Source: Actinomycetota bacterium
GTDB lineage: Bacteria; Actinomycetota; Actinomycetes; S36-B12
Length of the DNA stretch: 35,190 bases
NCBI GenBank assembly: GCA_027729805.1
Contig: JAQCEO010000016.1
Location: 1-35,190, forward strand
Direction of reading: 5' to 3'
Shown in pieces: positions 15,146 to 25,088 of the stretch. A model generated the notes under the pieces. It had not been told where the DNA came from, made no database searches, and saw only the letters and a list, made by a program, of their open reading frames with translations. The position numbers and the translations under genes were made by a program. Every line of letters starts with the position of its first letter. The first letter of the stretch is position 1.

Positions 15146-17526
15146 TTGATCTGCGCCTACTGCTACCGGCTGCGGCAGCATGGTTGGGGGCAGTGATCGC
15201 GATGCTGTCGGCGAATTTGGCGCCGAACCTAGTCATACGCCACCAATACGCGTTGGTAGGGCTGCTGGCCGCGATCGCGGTGCTGGCACCGGTTTGGTTC
15301 ATCACCTCACACCTTGGTCGGGACCGGGCCGTATTAATCCGCACGGGCGCAATCGGTATCGCCATTGGGGTGGCAGCAGCCAGTTGGCAGGTGCTGTCGC
15401 TCACGGCGCAACCCTTGGCGAGCTGGGTTGATGCGGGTGCCACCGCCACCATCCACGGGACGATAAACAGCGATGCGCAACAGCGAACCGCACGTGGTCA
15501 GGTGAGTTGGCAGGCGGCCACCACCATTGAACTGCGGGTCAACACCTCGCAGGTCCAAGCGCGCGGCCAAGTGGTGAATCTGGGTGTGCCGATCGTGATT
15601 CGGATTCCCGGCAGTGCTGGCACGCCGCCCCCGGGCACCTGGATCAAAGTTACCGGTCAACTGTCGGCGCCTTGGCAAAGCGACACGGCAGCGCAGTTAA
15701 AAGTAACTGGCGCAGACCGAATTGAAATAGTTGGTAATGCGGGTCCGGTTGATGAAGTCGCAACTTCGATGCGCGCCGGGCTGCGCTTGAGTGTGGCCGA
15801 CTCCGGGCGCAATGCCGCGGCACTTGTCACCGGGCTGGCCATTGGCGATGAGTCACTGCAGTCCGATGAACTTGATACTGCAATGCGCCAGTCGGGGCTA
15901 TCACACCTTACGGCTGTTTCCGGTGGCAATGTCGCGATCGTCTTGGTGGTCGTGCTTGGTATCGCGCGCTTGATTCGACTTCGGCTGCCGGGTCGGATTG
16001 TGTTTGCACTCATCGGCCTTTCATATTTCGTAATACTGGTGCGCCCGCAGCCAAGTGTCCTGCGTGCTGCCGTAATGGGTGCGGTCGTCCTAGTTGGGAT
16101 GCTCGCGGGTGGCTGGCGCGGTGGACCAGCGGTGTTATCCACCGCGGTGCTCGTGCTAATTGTGATCGCACCGGGGCTCGCGGTTTCCTGGGGCTTCGGG
16201 CTTTCGGTAGCCGCGACGGCCGGTCTAATTTTACTGTCACCGCTAATTGCAAAGTGGCTGGCGCGGCAGCGTTGGTCCACGCGATGGCCGCCGGCACTTC
16301 GGGAAGCAATCGCGATCACCACGTCAGCTCAACTGGCGACCTTGCCGCTGCTAATTGCGATGGGCGCGAGTGTGGGCTGGGTTGCACTTCCGGCGAACCT
16401 GCTAGCGATGCCCGCGGTCGTGCCGGTGACGGTGCTAGGGCTGCTCGCTGCGTTCATCTCATTGATAAGTTCGCCACTAGCAGGTCTCCTCGGCCACCTA
16501 GCAGCTTGGCCCGCCGGTTGGATTGCGCAAGTTGCCCTGACTTTCAGTTCGCTGCCAGCCGCCACCTTGCCCTGGCCGGGCGGCTGGACCGGAGTCCTGC
16601 TACTCGCCCCCGGGGCATTGATTTTCCTGCTGCTGCGGCGGTTCAGCAAACACCGCTGGCCGGGTGGGCCGCCGAAGCAGGTGGTGGTTACGGCGATCAG
16701 CGTGGCGGTATGTGTAATTTGCCTGCTGACATTCGCACCACCTGATCGACAAGGTTGGCCACCGCCGGGTTGGCTCATGGTGGCCTGCGATATCGGGCAG
16801 GGGGATGCGCTGGTGCTGCGCGCCACCGCATCGGCGTACGTGGTGGTGGATGTGGGCCCGGACCCGGTACCGATCAATCGCTGTCTGCGGGATTTAGGGG
16901 TAGTGAATATCTCCGCGATCGTGCTGACGCACTACCACGCGGATCACGTAAGTGGATTACCCGGGGTTCTCACCGGACGGTCGGTTGGCGCTGTGTTCAC
17001 CAGCATCGTGCATGAGCCGCAAGATTCCGTGAAACTGGTGGACGGTTGGCTCGGTGCCGCTGGCCTTACCGCGCAACCAGTTCAAGTGGGCGAGGTACGC
17101 AAAGTAGGTGATTTAACGTGGCGCGTGTTATGGCCGGCGCGAGTAATTCAGGCCGGTTCGGTGCCCAATAATGCAAGCGTAGTGCTGCATGTGGAGATTG
17201 CCGGGGTACAAATCCTGCTGCCGGGTGATATCGAGCCGGAGGCACAAAATGCGATCATGGCCGCCAACCCCAATCTGGCCGTTGACGTTGTCAAAGTTCC
17301 CCACCACGGATCGCGCTATCAGCATCCAAGGTTCACCTCGTGGACCCATGGCCGCCTCGCGGTGATCAGCGTGGGCCGGGATAACACCTACGGGCACCCG
17401 GCGCCAGAAACCCTCGCCGCGTGGGGGCAAGTTGGCGCCCTAGTTGGCCGCACCGATACCCAAGGTGACCTCGCGGTGGTTGCCGGGGGCGGCGGGCAGG
17501 TGGGCCTGGTGGCCCGAGGTAGCTAA
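15142..17526 (+). CDS. comEC: ComEC/Rec2 DNA-uptake channel with nuclease-like domain
   Basis: ComEC forms the membrane channel for single-stranded DNA uptake. The 794-residue product has an N-terminal membrane part and OB-like region, the competence domain of multiple helices (about 215-520, starting ALVTGLAIGDESLQSDELD), and a C-terminal metallo-beta-lactamase domain from about 545. There CDIGQGDALVL, HYHADH (597-602), LLPGDIE and VPHHGSRYQ provide the metal ligands, so the nuclease-like site appears intact. The start is TTG 15142, overlapping the comEA stop; no better start is available. All three expected regions are present, so the gene looks functional. Confidence 0.95.
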   Translation: MIDLRLLLPAAAAWLGAVIAMLSANLAPNLVIRHQYALVGLLAAIAVLAPVWFITSHLGRDRAVLIRTGAIGIAIGVAAASWQVLSLTAQPLASWVDAGATATIHGTINSDAQQRTARGQVSWQAATTIELRVNTSQVQARGQVVNLGVPIVIRIPGSAGTPPPGTWIKVTGQLSAPWQSDTAAQLKVTGADRIEIVGNAGPVDEVATSMRAGLRLSVADSGRNAAALVTGLAIGDESLQSDELDTAMRQSGLSHLTAVSGGNVAIVLVVVLGIARLIRLRLPGRIVFALIGLSYFVILVRPQPSVLRAAVMGAVVLVGMLAGGWRGGPAVLSTAVLVLIVIAPGLAVSWGFGLSVAATAGLILLSPLIAKWLARQRWSTRWPPALREAIAITTSAQLATLPLLIAMGASVGWVALPANLLAMPAVVPVTVLGLLAAFISLISSPLAGLLGHLAAWPAGWIAQVALTFSSLPAATLPWPGGWTGVLLLAPGALIFLLLRRFSKHRWPGGPPKQVVVTAISVAVCVICLLTFAPPDRQGWPPPGWLMVACDIGQGDALVLRATASAYVVVDVGPDPVPINRCLRDLGVVNISAIVLTHYHADHVSGLPGVLTGRSVGAVFTSIVHEPQDSVKLVDGWLGAAGLTAQPVQVGEVRKVGDLTWRVLWPARVIQAGSVPNNASVVLHVEIAGVQILLPGDIEPEAQNAIMAANPNLAVDVVKVPHHGSRYQHPRFTSWTHGRLAVISVGRDNTYGHPAPETLAAWGQVGALVGRTDTQGDLAVVAGGGGQVGLVARGS

Positions 17527-17559
17527 CAGGTCTAGGTGGTTCTGGCATGCTGTTCCATT

Positions 17560-18567
17560 ATGGCTTCCAGGTTGCCGGTACCCAGCCGAATAACCATTGC
17601 CGCCGGCAATGAGCCGATGCTGGTCGATCGTGCAGTGTCTGATACCGGCGCCGCCATTCGCGCCCTTGATCCCAGTGCCCAGCGGGTGACGATTCCCGCC
17701 AATAGCGATGATGGAGGCGCGCTAATTCGTGATGCAATGTCACCGAATCTATTTGGTGACGCCACGGTGCTCATTGTTACCGACATTGATGCGGCAAGTG
17801 ATGAAGTTGATGCGGCATTGCGTGGGTTTATTGCGGAACCGGCGGAGCATGCGTGGTTGATCGTGACGCATCCAGGCGGTGTCAAGGGTAAGAATCTGCT
17901 TGACGCCCTGCGGACATCGGGCGGCACCGAGATCGACTGCAAGGCCTTGAAGAAGGGCAAAGCCACTATCGAGTTCTTAAACCGCGAGGTCAGGAGTCAT
18001 AAGCGCTCGATAACAGCCGATGCGGTTACTGCCCTTTATGACGCCATCGGGCACGACCTACGCCTACTGGTTGGCGCAATATCTCAGCTGTGCAGCGATG
18101 TTGACCACGACCTGATCACGATCGATGACATAAATTCGTATTTCATCGGAGTCGCCGACGTCGCCGGTTACACGATTTCGGATTCGGTCTGGGATAGGCG
18201 GTCCGTTGAGGCAATGCGATCACTGCGCTGGGCGATGGCGGCCTCGGACAATGTCGGGGTGCCAACGGTGTTCGCGATGGCAAGTGGGCTGCGAGCCGTG
18301 GTCGGAGTGGGTGGCATGGCAACTGCTTCAGATCTAGATGTGGCCAAAGCTATTGGGGTCCCGCCATGGAAAGTAAAGAACCTGAGGCAGCAGTGGGCGA
18401 GGTGGACTGGTGATCAGCGGCGGTTAGCCGCGGCGGCCGTTGCACTTGCCGACGCGGACGGTGCCGTCAAAGGAGGAGTGCGGATTGGCTCGAGTTTGGA
18501 TGCCGAGCAGAAACTGCTGGCCCTAGAAAAGCTTGTGATGTTAACTTCAGCGCGGCGCGCTGGCTGA
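17560..18567 (+). CDS. holA: DNA polymerase III subunit delta
   Basis: HolA is the delta subunit of the clamp loader, which opens the sliding clamp for loading on DNA. The 335-residue product shows the delta-family pattern: a degenerate AAA-like N-terminal domain without Walker motifs (residues 1-130, with LFGDATVLIVTDID), the middle helical lid (SITADAVTALYDAIGHDLRLL, VADVAGYTISDSVWDRR) and a C-terminal collar domain (PPWKVKNLRQQWARWT; KGGVRIGSSLDAEQKLLALEKLV). I choose ATG 17560 rather than the in-frame GTG 17536 because the protein then starts directly with MASRLPVP. It follows comEC by 33 bases, the standard order in actinobacteria, and converges with rpsT. Confidence 0.93.
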   Translation: MASRLPVPSRITIAAGNEPMLVDRAVSDTGAAIRALDPSAQRVTIPANSDDGGALIRDAMSPNLFGDATVLIVTDIDAASDEVDAALRGFIAEPAEHAWLIVTHPGGVKGKNLLDALRTSGGTEIDCKALKKGKATIEFLNREVRSHKRSITADAVTALYDAIGHDLRLLVGAISQLCSDVDHDLITIDDINSYFIGVADVAGYTISDSVWDRRSVEAMRSLRWAMAASDNVGVPTVFAMASGLRAVVGVGGMATASDLDVAKAIGVPPWKVKNLRQQWARWTGDQRRLAAAAVALADADGAVKGGVRIGSSLDAEQKLLALEKLVMLTSARRAG

Positions 18568-18583
18568 ACTAGAACCGGCCCAC

Positions 18584-18844
18584 TTACAGTGCGCCAGCGC
18601 GCTTGGCGATTGACGACTTGCGGTTGGCGGCCTGGTTGGCGTGGATAACGCCCTTGCTGGCGGCCTTATCGAGGGTTTTATTGGCCTCTAGCGCTAGGGC
18701 TTTGGCTTCGGTGTTATTGCCAGCAGCTGCTGCCTCGCGGAACTTGCGCACGGCCGTCTTGACGGAGGACTTGACGGCCTTATTGCGCTCCCGGTCCTTC
18801 TCATTGGTCCGATTACGCTTGATCTGCGACTTAATGTTCGCCAC
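18584..18844 (-). CDS. rpsT: 30S ribosomal protein S20
   Basis: S20 binds 16S rRNA early in 30S assembly. The 86-residue, Lys/Ala/Arg-rich helical protein begins (V)[20 protein letters not shown] and ends with [14 protein letters not shown], typical of the family, at full length. The start is GTG 18844; an open frame further upstream does not match S20. It is on the minus strand, convergent with holA (16 bases between stops) and divergent from lepA, as in other actinobacteria. Confidence 0.97.
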   Translation of the reverse strand: MANIKSQIKRNRTNEKDRERNKAVKSSVKTAVRKFREAAAAGNNTEAKALALEANKTLDKAASKGVIHANQAANRKSSIAKRAGAL

Positions 18845-18910
18845 GGGACAACTTTCTGGTTGGGGGCTCTGGGGTCGATTAGGTGCCCGCACGGATGCGA
18901 ACGCCGCCCT

Positions 18911-18940
18911 AGGTTACCCGTAGGCTGGGCCAGACCCCAA
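18911..18940 (-). promoter_or_regulatory. Candidate rpsT promoter
   Basis: On the minus strand TTGGGG (18940-18935) and TAACCT (18916-18911) are 18 bases apart, giving a leader of roughly 60 bases before rpsT. The 152-base rpsT-lepA gap should also hold the lepA promoter, but I see no clear -35/-10 pair for it. Confidence 0.35.
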
Positions 18941-18996
18941 ATCGGATCCCGGTTCGAAGCCACTCCCGCCCGCCCGCACTACCCAAAGGACCCCAA

Positions 18997-20832
18997 GTGC
19001 CGCTCCCGCAGCCCGGTGCCACCGACCCGACGGTCATCCGGAATTTCTGCATAATCGCCCATATCGATCATGGCAAGTCCACCCTGGCCGACCGGATGCT
19101 GCAGCAGACCGGGGTGGTGGACGCCCGCTCGATGCGGGATCAATACCTCGACCGGATGGATATTGAGCGGGAGCGGGGCATCACCATCAAGTCTCAGGCT
19201 GTCCGCCTGCCTTATCGCGGCGTTGACGGTGGCGACTACGTCTTGAACCTCATTGACACCCCCGGTCACGTCGACTTCACTTATGAGGTATCGCGGTCAC
19301 TTGCCGCCTGCGAGGGTGCGGTCTTAATTGTTGACGCCGCTCAGGGCATTGAGGCGCAGACCCTCGCCAATCTCTACCTCGCACTTGAAAATGACTTGGT
19401 GATTGTGCCGGTGCTGAACAAAATCGATCTGCCGGCCGCGCAACCGGAAAAATACGCGGCCGAACTGGCACGCATAATTGGCTGCGATGCCGATGACGTA
19501 ATGCAGATTTCAGCCAAGACTGGAAAGGGGGTGCCTGAGCTCCTTGAACGCATCGTGCGCGATATCCCGGCACCGATCGGTGATGCGGATGCGCCGGCAC
19601 GCGCACTGATCTTTGACTCGATCTACGACACCTATCGTGGGGTCGTCACTTATGTTCGGGTAATCGACGGCCGTATTGCCGCACGTGATCGTGTCAAGAT
19701 GATGATGACCGGTGAAGTCCATGAGCTACTCGAAGTCGGCGTCATTTCACCTGAGCCGGTACCCGGCAAGGGTATTGGCGTCGGTGAAGTCGGCTACCTG
19801 ATAACGGGTGTGAAGGACGTCCGGCAGTCCCGGGTCGGCGATACCGTGACCACCGCACAACATGGGGCAATCCAGGCACTAGGTGGCTACCGCGATCCAA
19901 AGCCGATGGTTTTCTCCGGTCTTTATCCGATCGACGGCTCGCAATATCCCGAGTTGCGTGACGCCCTCGACAAGTTGAAGCTAAATGATGCGGCTCTGGT
20001 CTATGAGCCGGAGACGTCATTGGCGCTGGGCTTTGGGTTTCGTTGCGGGTTCTTGGGATTACTGCACATGGAGATCGTGCGTGAGCGCCTTGAGCGTGAG
20101 GCGAATCTAGATTTGATTTCGACGGCGCCCAACGTTGTCTACCGGGTACTTGGTGACGACGGCGTTGAACTGGTTGTTACTAATCCGAGTGAGTTCCCGA
20201 TACAAAAAGTCGACAAAATCTTCGAGCCGGTAGTTCGTGGCACCGTGATTTTGCCTAGTGAATTTGTTGGCACGGTGATGGAGTTGTGTCAGCAGCGCCG
20301 CGGCCTAATGCTCGGGATGGACTATCTATCCGAGGACAGAGTCGAGTTGCGTTACACCTTGCCACTTGCCGAAATTGTGTTCGACTTCTTCGATCAGTTG
20401 AAATCTCGCACGCGGGGTTATGCGTCACTGGACTACGAGCTGACCGGCGAGCAGGAGGCCGATCTCGTCAAAGTCGATATTTTGCTGCACGGTGATGCGG
20501 TTGACGCATTTAGCGCCGTCGTGCACCGCGATAAGGCCATGGCCTACGGGGTCATGATGACCGGCAAGCTTAAGGAGCTAATCCCGCGTCAGCAGTTCGA
20601 GGTGCCAATCCAAGCCGCGATCGGGTCCCGGATCATCACTCGCGAGACCATTCGCGCGATCCGCAAGGATGTATTGGCCAAGTGCTACGGCGGGGATATC
20701 ACTCGTAAACGCAAGTTGCTGGAAAAGCAAAAGGAAGGCAAGAAGCGGATGAAGATGGTGGGGCGGGTTGAGGTGCCGCAGGAAGCCTTCATCGCTGCCC
20801 TTTCGACGGCTGACACCAATTCGAAGAAGTAG
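18997..20832 (+). CDS. lepA: Elongation factor 4 (LepA)
   Basis: LepA/EF4 is a ribosome-bound translational GTPase thought to help stalled or maturing ribosomes. The 611-residue protein shows G1 AHIDHGKST (21-29), the switch I segment [12 protein letters not shown]3 DTPGHVDF, G4 NKID and G5 SAKTG, then the EF-G-like domains and the LepA-specific C-terminal domain ([21 protein letters not shown] and [18 protein letters not shown]). The length is normal. The start is GTG 18997, six bases after AAAGGA (18985-18990). hemW follows after six bases. Confidence 0.98.
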   Translation: MPLPQPGATDPTVIRNFCIIAHIDHGKSTLADRMLQQTGVVDARSMRDQYLDRMDIERERGITIKSQAVRLPYRGVDGGDYVLNLIDTPGHVDFTYEVSRSLAACEGAVLIVDAAQGIEAQTLANLYLALENDLVIVPVLNKIDLPAAQPEKYAAELARIIGCDADDVMQISAKTGKGVPELLERIVRDIPAPIGDADAPARALIFDSIYDTYRGVVTYVRVIDGRIAARDRVKMMMTGEVHELLEVGVISPEPVPGKGIGVGEVGYLITGVKDVRQSRVGDTVTTAQHGAIQALGGYRDPKPMVFSGLYPIDGSQYPELRDALDKLKLNDAALVYEPETSLALGFGFRCGFLGLLHMEIVRERLEREANLDLISTAPNVVYRVLGDDGVELVVTNPSEFPIQKVDKIFEPVVRGTVILPSEFVGTVMELCQQRRGLMLGMDYLSEDRVELRYTLPLAEIVFDFFDQLKSRTRGYASLDYELTGEQEADLVKVDILLHGDAVDAFSAVVHRDKAMAYGVMMTGKLKELIPRQQFEVPIQAAIGSRIITRETIRAIRKDVLAKCYGGDITRKRKLLEKQKEGKKRMKMVGRVEVPQEAFIAALSTADTNSKK

Positions 20833-20838
20833 CGGGCG

Positions 20839-21978
20839 GTGCGCCCCCTATCCGTGTACGTGCATGTGCCGTTCTGCGCCAGTAGGTGCGGCTATTGCGA
20901 TTTCAACACATACACCGCAACTGACTTGGGTGATCAGGTGCAGCGCGATACTTTTGACCAGGTCCTCATCTCCGAGGTACGACTAGCCGCCCGTGAGCTA
21001 GGCGCAGACCGGCGCGCGGTCGACTCGGTGTTCTTCGGCGGTGGCACGCCTACCCTGCTCAGCGGTGCGGCCCTGGTTGGAGTACTCGACATCATAAAAG
21101 CGGAGTTTGGCTTGGTGGCCGGCGCCGAAGTGACCACCGAAGCCAATCCCGACAGTGTGGATCAAGCCAAACTCGACGAACTGCTGGCTGGCGGGTTCAC
21201 TCGCATTTCCTACGGCGTGCAAAGTGCCGCACCGAATGTCCTGAAGACTTTGGACCGAACCCATACCGCCGGTGCCGCCCGCACCGCAATCCAGATGGCG
21301 CGCAACTCCGGATTCGAACACATCAGCGCGGATCTGATCATCGCGACGCCAGGGGAGACGGATGAAGATCTGCGGGCATCAGTTGATCTGGTTACCGGTG
21401 CCGGCGTTGATCATGTCTCCGCCTACACCCTTATTGTTGAGCCCAACACCCCGCTGGCGCGCCAGGTTGCAACGGGTGCGGTGCCAAGTCCTGATGACGA
21501 AACCGCGGCGCACCGCTATGAGTTAGTGGATGAACTCTTATCGGCGCGTGGGTTTAGTTGGTACGAAGTCTCGAACTGGGCCAAGCCCGGCGGCCAGTGC
21601 CGGCATAACGGGCACTATTGGCGCAATGACGATTGGTGGGGGATTGGTCCCGGCGCCCATAGTCACCGGTCCGGAGTGCGTTGGTGGAATGTCAAGCACC
21701 CACGTTCATACGCGGTGCTGGTGGCTGCTGGCGAGTTACCCATCGACCAACGCGAGGTGTTAAGCGCTCAGCAGGTCCACCTGGAAACCGTCATGCTGGG
21801 CCTGCGGACGGCAACCGGTTTAGAATTAGCAACTACCGGTGCGCTGGACCCTCTGGTAATCGACAAATTGGTAGGTGACGGGCTCCTTGATGGTGCCGCC
21901 TTGGCCGTTGGCCGGCTACGGGTTACCGCGCGCGGTCGACTTTTTGCCGATGCGGTAATTCGCGATTTAACCAGCTGA
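20839..21978 (+). CDS. hemW: Radical SAM heme chaperone HemW
   Basis: HemW-type proteins bind a 4Fe-4S cluster and heme and deliver heme to target enzymes; they are often misnamed coproporphyrinogen oxidase. The 379-residue product has the cluster motif CxxxCxxC as CASRCGYCDF (Cys13, 17, 20), the FFGGGTPTLL glycine motif, TTEANPDS, RISYGVQSA and a C-terminal HemW-like domain with HNGHYWRNDDWWGIGPGAHSH. The extra cysteine after the third that marks true HemN is absent (CDF instead of CxC), favouring HemW. The start is GTG 20839, six bases after the lepA stop; the pair is conserved in actinobacteria. Confidence 0.94.
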   Translation: MRPLSVYVHVPFCASRCGYCDFNTYTATDLGDQVQRDTFDQVLISEVRLAARELGADRRAVDSVFFGGGTPTLLSGAALVGVLDIIKAEFGLVAGAEVTTEANPDSVDQAKLDELLAGGFTRISYGVQSAAPNVLKTLDRTHTAGAARTAIQMARNSGFEHISADLIIATPGETDEDLRASVDLVTGAGVDHVSAYTLIVEPNTPLARQVATGAVPSPDDETAAHRYELVDELLSARGFSWYEVSNWAKPGGQCRHNGHYWRNDDWWGIGPGAHSHRSGVRWWNVKHPRSYAVLVAAGELPIDQREVLSAQQVHLETVMLGLRTATGLELATTGALDPLVIDKLVGDGLLDGAALAVGRLRVTARGRLFADAVIRDLTS

Positions 21979-22083
21979 TTTCGACGGTCGGGCGATCTGG
22001 TTACGGGCTCCTTGGTGGTGCCGGTTGGTCCGGTGTGATTTTGAACGGCGTATTTTGGGCGTCATTTGGCATTAGGCGTATTG

Positions 22084-22110
22084 TTAGCACTCACAAGTCC
22101 GGAGTGCCAG
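22084..22110 (+). promoter_or_regulatory. CIRCE element (HrcA operator)
   Basis: TTAGCACTC (22084-22092), nine bases, then GAGTGCCAG (22102-22110). The left arm is a perfect match to the CIRCE consensus TTAGCACTC-N9-GAGTGCTAA; the right arm matches seven of nine bases. A possible promoter (TTGGGC 22055-22060, 18 bases, TATTGT 22079-22084) overlaps its left edge, so HrcA binding would block RNA polymerase. The hrcA start is 25 bases downstream, so hrcA and dnaJ are probably autoregulated heat-shock genes. Confidence 0.88.
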
Positions 22111-22135
22111 TGTGGCCGCGGCCAAGGAGGTGGGC

Positions 22136-23155
22136 ATGCTGGAGGATCGCCGCCTCGCCGTGCTCCGGGCCATCGTCGAGGACTATGTGGCAACCCATGA
22201 GCCCGTGGGCTCAAAGGCCTTGGTGGAGCGGCACCATCTCGGGGTCTCACCGGCAACTATTCGCAATGACATGGCAGCACTTGAGGACGAGGGCTACATC
22301 GCCCAGCCGCATACCAGCGCCGGGCGGGTGCCCACCGATCTTGGCTACCGGCTTTTCGTCGACCGCCTTTCTGGTGTCAAGCCGCTTAGCTCACCAGAGC
22401 GCCGAGCCATCTCGGAGTTCTTGGATAGTTCAGTTGACCTTGATGACGTAATGGTGCGCACGGTGCGCCTGCTCGCGCAGATCACCCGGCAGGTGGCACT
22501 GGTGCAGTACCCGTCACTGTCACGAAGCAGTGTGCGTCATATCGAACTGATTGCCCTGAGCACCACGCGCCTGATCATGGTGCTGATTACTGACAGTGGG
22601 CGAGTCGAGCAGCGCAACATCGAATGCACGAGTCCAGTAAATGAGGTCGCCCTTGGCGATATCCGGGCCCGATTACTCGTGGCGGTCAGCGGGAAGCCGT
22701 TTTCGTCGATTCCGGAAATACTGGGCGCCTTTAGCGGGCAATTCCCGGAGGAGATGCAGCAGCTGGTAACGATAATTCAGACGACTTTGCTTGATGTTGT
22801 TGCCGAACGAATTGATGACCGCGTGGTTCTAGGTGGCACCGCGCACCTAGCGCGTTACGGTGAGGCGTTCCCGCTGTCAATTCAGCCGGTACTCGAGGCT
22901 CTCGAGGAGCAGGTGGTGCTGCTCAGGCTCCTTGGTGAGTCCTCAACCAACGCCGCGGTAACCGTGCGCATCGGGCATGAGAACCCCGTGGAGGGGATGG
23001 AGGCCACTTCGGTTGTCACCGCGCGTTACGGAATCGCACAGTCAGCAACAGCATCGCTAGGGGTTGTCGGGCCAACGCGTATGGATTACGCCGGTAATAT
23101 TGCCGCGGTGCAGGCTGTCGCGCAGTATGTGGGCCGTATATTGGATGACCAGTGA
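22136..23155 (+). CDS. hrcA: Heat-inducible transcription repressor HrcA
   Basis: HrcA represses chaperone genes by binding CIRCE operators, and its folding depends on GroE. The 339-residue product has the N-terminal winged helix ([40 protein letters not shown] with recognition helix, then [20 protein letters not shown]) and the GAF-like C-terminal domain ([20 protein letters not shown]). ATG 22136 is chosen over GTG 22112 because AAGGAGG (22124-22130) lies five bases before it. The stop overlaps the dnaJ GTG (GTGA). A CIRCE element precedes it. Confidence 0.97.
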   Translation: MLEDRRLAVLRAIVEDYVATHEPVGSKALVERHHLGVSPATIRNDMAALEDEGYIAQPHTSAGRVPTDLGYRLFVDRLSGVKPLSSPERRAISEFLDSSVDLDDVMVRTVRLLAQITRQVALVQYPSLSRSSVRHIELIALSTTRLIMVLITDSGRVEQRNIECTSPVNEVALGDIRARLLVAVSGKPFSSIPEILGAFSGQFPEEMQQLVTIIQTTLLDVVAERIDDRVVLGGTAHLARYGEAFPLSIQPVLEALEEQVVLLRLLGESSTNAAVTVRIGHENPVEGMEATSVVTARYGIAQSATASLGVVGPTRMDYAGNIAAVQAVAQYVGRILDDQ

Positions 23156-24297
23156 GTGCCGCCGGACCAGATTACTACGCCCTTCTTGGAGTTGCGCGTG
23201 ACGCGAGCGCCGACGAGATCAAGAAGGCGTATCGCAAATTGGCGCGTGAGTTACATCCCGACGTCAACCCTGACCTAAAGAGCCAAGATCACTTCAAGAT
23301 CATCACAGCGGCCTATGAAGTTCTAAGTGATCCGGAAAAACGCCAGATGTATGACCTCGGCGGTGACCCGCTGAGTGGCAGTGGGGGTTTCGGTGGCTTC
23401 GCCCAGGGCTTTGATTTCGGCGACATCATGGACGCATTCTTCGGTGGTGGTAGCGGTGGTCAGCGTGGCCCACGTAATAGGGCAAGGCGCGGACAAGATG
23501 CCATGATTCGCATTCAAATCGACCTTGCGTCAGCGGTGTTCGGGGAGACTCGCGATATCACTGTTGACACCGCTGCGCGCTGCGCTACCTGCGATGGCTT
23601 GGGCACCGCGTCAGACAGTGCGCCTGTTGCCTGCGTGATGTGTAAGGGCCGTGGTGAGATCCAGCAAGTGCAACGCTCTTTCCTCGGGCAGGTCATGACC
23701 TCGAGGCCCTGCCCCACCTGCCAAGGCTTCGGCAGCACCATCCCCCATCCCTGTCACGAATGTGCCGGTGATGGTCGAGTCCGGACCCGCCGAACCATCA
23801 CCATCAAAGTGCCCCCGGGAGTTGATACCGGTACTCGGATCCAACTAGCCGGCGAGGGTGAGGTGGGCCCCAATGGTGGGCCGGCCGGTGACCTTTATGT
23901 CGAAGTAATGGTGCAACAGCACCAGGTATTTGAACGCCAAGGTGATGAGTTGCACTGTGCACTGACTTTGCCAATGACCGCAGCGGTACTTGGTACCACT
24001 GTTAAGTTCGACACCCTTGACGGTGAGCAGGAGATCGACGTGCGGCCGGGCACGCAACCTGGTGAGATCCTCGCCCTGCGCGGGTTGGGTGCGGCGCGAC
24101 TGCGCGGCGGCGGCCGCGGTGATCTCTATATCCACCTTGCTGTTGAGATTCCGACAAAGCTGGACGACGCTCAAACCACATTACTCAAGCAGCTCGCGGA
24201 CTTGCGGTCGGAAGACGTGGTGCGAGTGGGTGATGATGGCGCAGATGCCGGTGGCGGACTGTTTACTCGTCTGAAGGATGCGTTCTCGCCGCGGTGA
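23152..24297 (+). CDS. dnaJ: Chaperone DnaJ
   Basis: A type I J-protein that stimulates DnaK ATPase and holds unfolded clients. The 381-residue product has an N-terminal J domain with HPD (35-37), a Gly/Phe-rich linker (about 75-110), the zinc-finger region with four CxxCxGxG repeats starting at Cys144 ([32 protein letters not shown]) and the C-terminal client-binding domain. It is the second, HrcA-linked DnaJ of actinobacteria (often dnaJ2). It starts at GTG 23152, inside the hrcA stop, so synthesis is coupled; its stop overlaps rsmE in the same way. Confidence 0.97.
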   Translation: MSAAGPDYYALLGVARDASADEIKKAYRKLARELHPDVNPDLKSQDHFKIITAAYEVLSDPEKRQMYDLGGDPLSGSGGFGGFAQGFDFGDIMDAFFGGGSGGQRGPRNRARRGQDAMIRIQIDLASAVFGETRDITVDTAARCATCDGLGTASDSAPVACVMCKGRGEIQQVQRSFLGQVMTSRPCPTCQGFGSTIPHPCHECAGDGRVRTRRTITIKVPPGVDTGTRIQLAGEGEVGPNGGPAGDLYVEVMVQQHQVFERQGDELHCALTLPMTAAVLGTTVKFDTLDGEQEIDVRPGTQPGEILALRGLGAARLRGGGRGDLYIHLAVEIPTKLDDAQTTLLKQLADLRSEDVVRVGDDGADAGGGLFTRLKDAFSPR

Positions 24298-25088
24298 GTG
24301 CCCCAGTCTTTCTTATCACCGCTACCGTCCTGCAAGGAGTGCAGGTCAATGACGAAGTTGTGCTCACCGGACCCGAAGGCCGGCACGCGGTCTCCGCACT
24401 ACGCATCAATATTGGCGAGGTTATCGAGTTAGTTGACGGTAACGGTCTTCGCGCACGTGGCACGGTGGCAAGGATTAGCGGTACTGACACTCTTCGGATG
24501 CAAGTCACTGAGATCGCGGTCGAGCAATTATCCGCGCTTCGCATCACAGTGGTTCAAGCCCTGCCCAAGGTGCGGCACGGTGAGCTAGCCGTTGACCTGT
24601 TGACCCAGGTTGGGGTCGATGCCATTGTGCCTTGGGCGGCGACGCGTTCGGTTACTAGATGGTCACCGGACCGGCTGGAAAAGGCACGCGCTAAATGGCA
24701 GGGGGCGTTAACCGCCGCGGCCAAGCAATCGCGGCGGGCCCGTTGGCCGGTACTTAGTGAACTGGCGTCAACTGAGGTGGTGGCGGAAATGATTACCGGG
24801 CTCATTGCTGGGTCCGGTACCGCGATTGTCTTGCACCAGGCGGTGCTAACCCCGGTCCTGGAGGTACCCATCGCAGGTGTTGGTAAGCCCAACGACTTGG
24901 TACTGATCGTTGGACCCGAGGGCGGGATCAGCGATGAGGAGCGGGCGATCTTCCGGGCGGCCGGTGCGGTTGAGGCGAGCTTAGGCCCAGGTGTGCTCCG
25001 CTCATCGGCGGCCGGAGCCGTCGCCGTGGCCGTTTTATCGGCTGCCCGAAACTGGGGTAGGCCGGACATGGGAGGATCAAGGTTATGA
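24294..25088 (+). CDS. rsmE: 16S rRNA (uracil-1498-N3)-methyltransferase
   Basis: RsmE methylates U1498 of 16S rRNA using S-adenosylmethionine. The 264-residue product has an N-terminal PUA-like domain (GPEGRHAVSALRINIGE, VELVDGNG-type strand) and a C-terminal SPOUT knot domain with LIVGPEGGISDEE and the cofactor loop SLGPGVLRSSAAGAVAV. Most family members read LG.RILR.ETA in that loop; here the first Arg is Gly and ETA is SAA, a modest deviation. GTG 24294 overlaps the dnaJ stop (GTGA). The dnaJ-rsmE order is common in both actinobacteria and Firmicutes. Confidence 0.94.
   Translation: MSAPVFLITATVLQGVQVNDEVVLTGPEGRHAVSALRINIGEVIELVDGNGLRARGTVARISGTDTLRMQVTEIAVEQLSALRITVVQALPKVRHGELAVDLLTQVGVDAIVPWAATRSVTRWSPDRLEKARAKWQGALTAAAKQSRRARWPVLSELASTEVVAEMITGLIAGSGTAIVLHQAVLTPVLEVPIAGVGKPNDLVLIVGPEGGISDEERAIFRAAGAVEASLGPGVLRSSAAGAVAVAVLSAARNWGRPDMGGSRL

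Noticed and set aside
20839-21978. Annotation as coproporphyrinogen III dehydrogenase (HemN).
   Set aside because: The cluster motif is CxxxCxxC followed by DF, without the further cysteine of HemN; the lepA neighbour also fits HemW.
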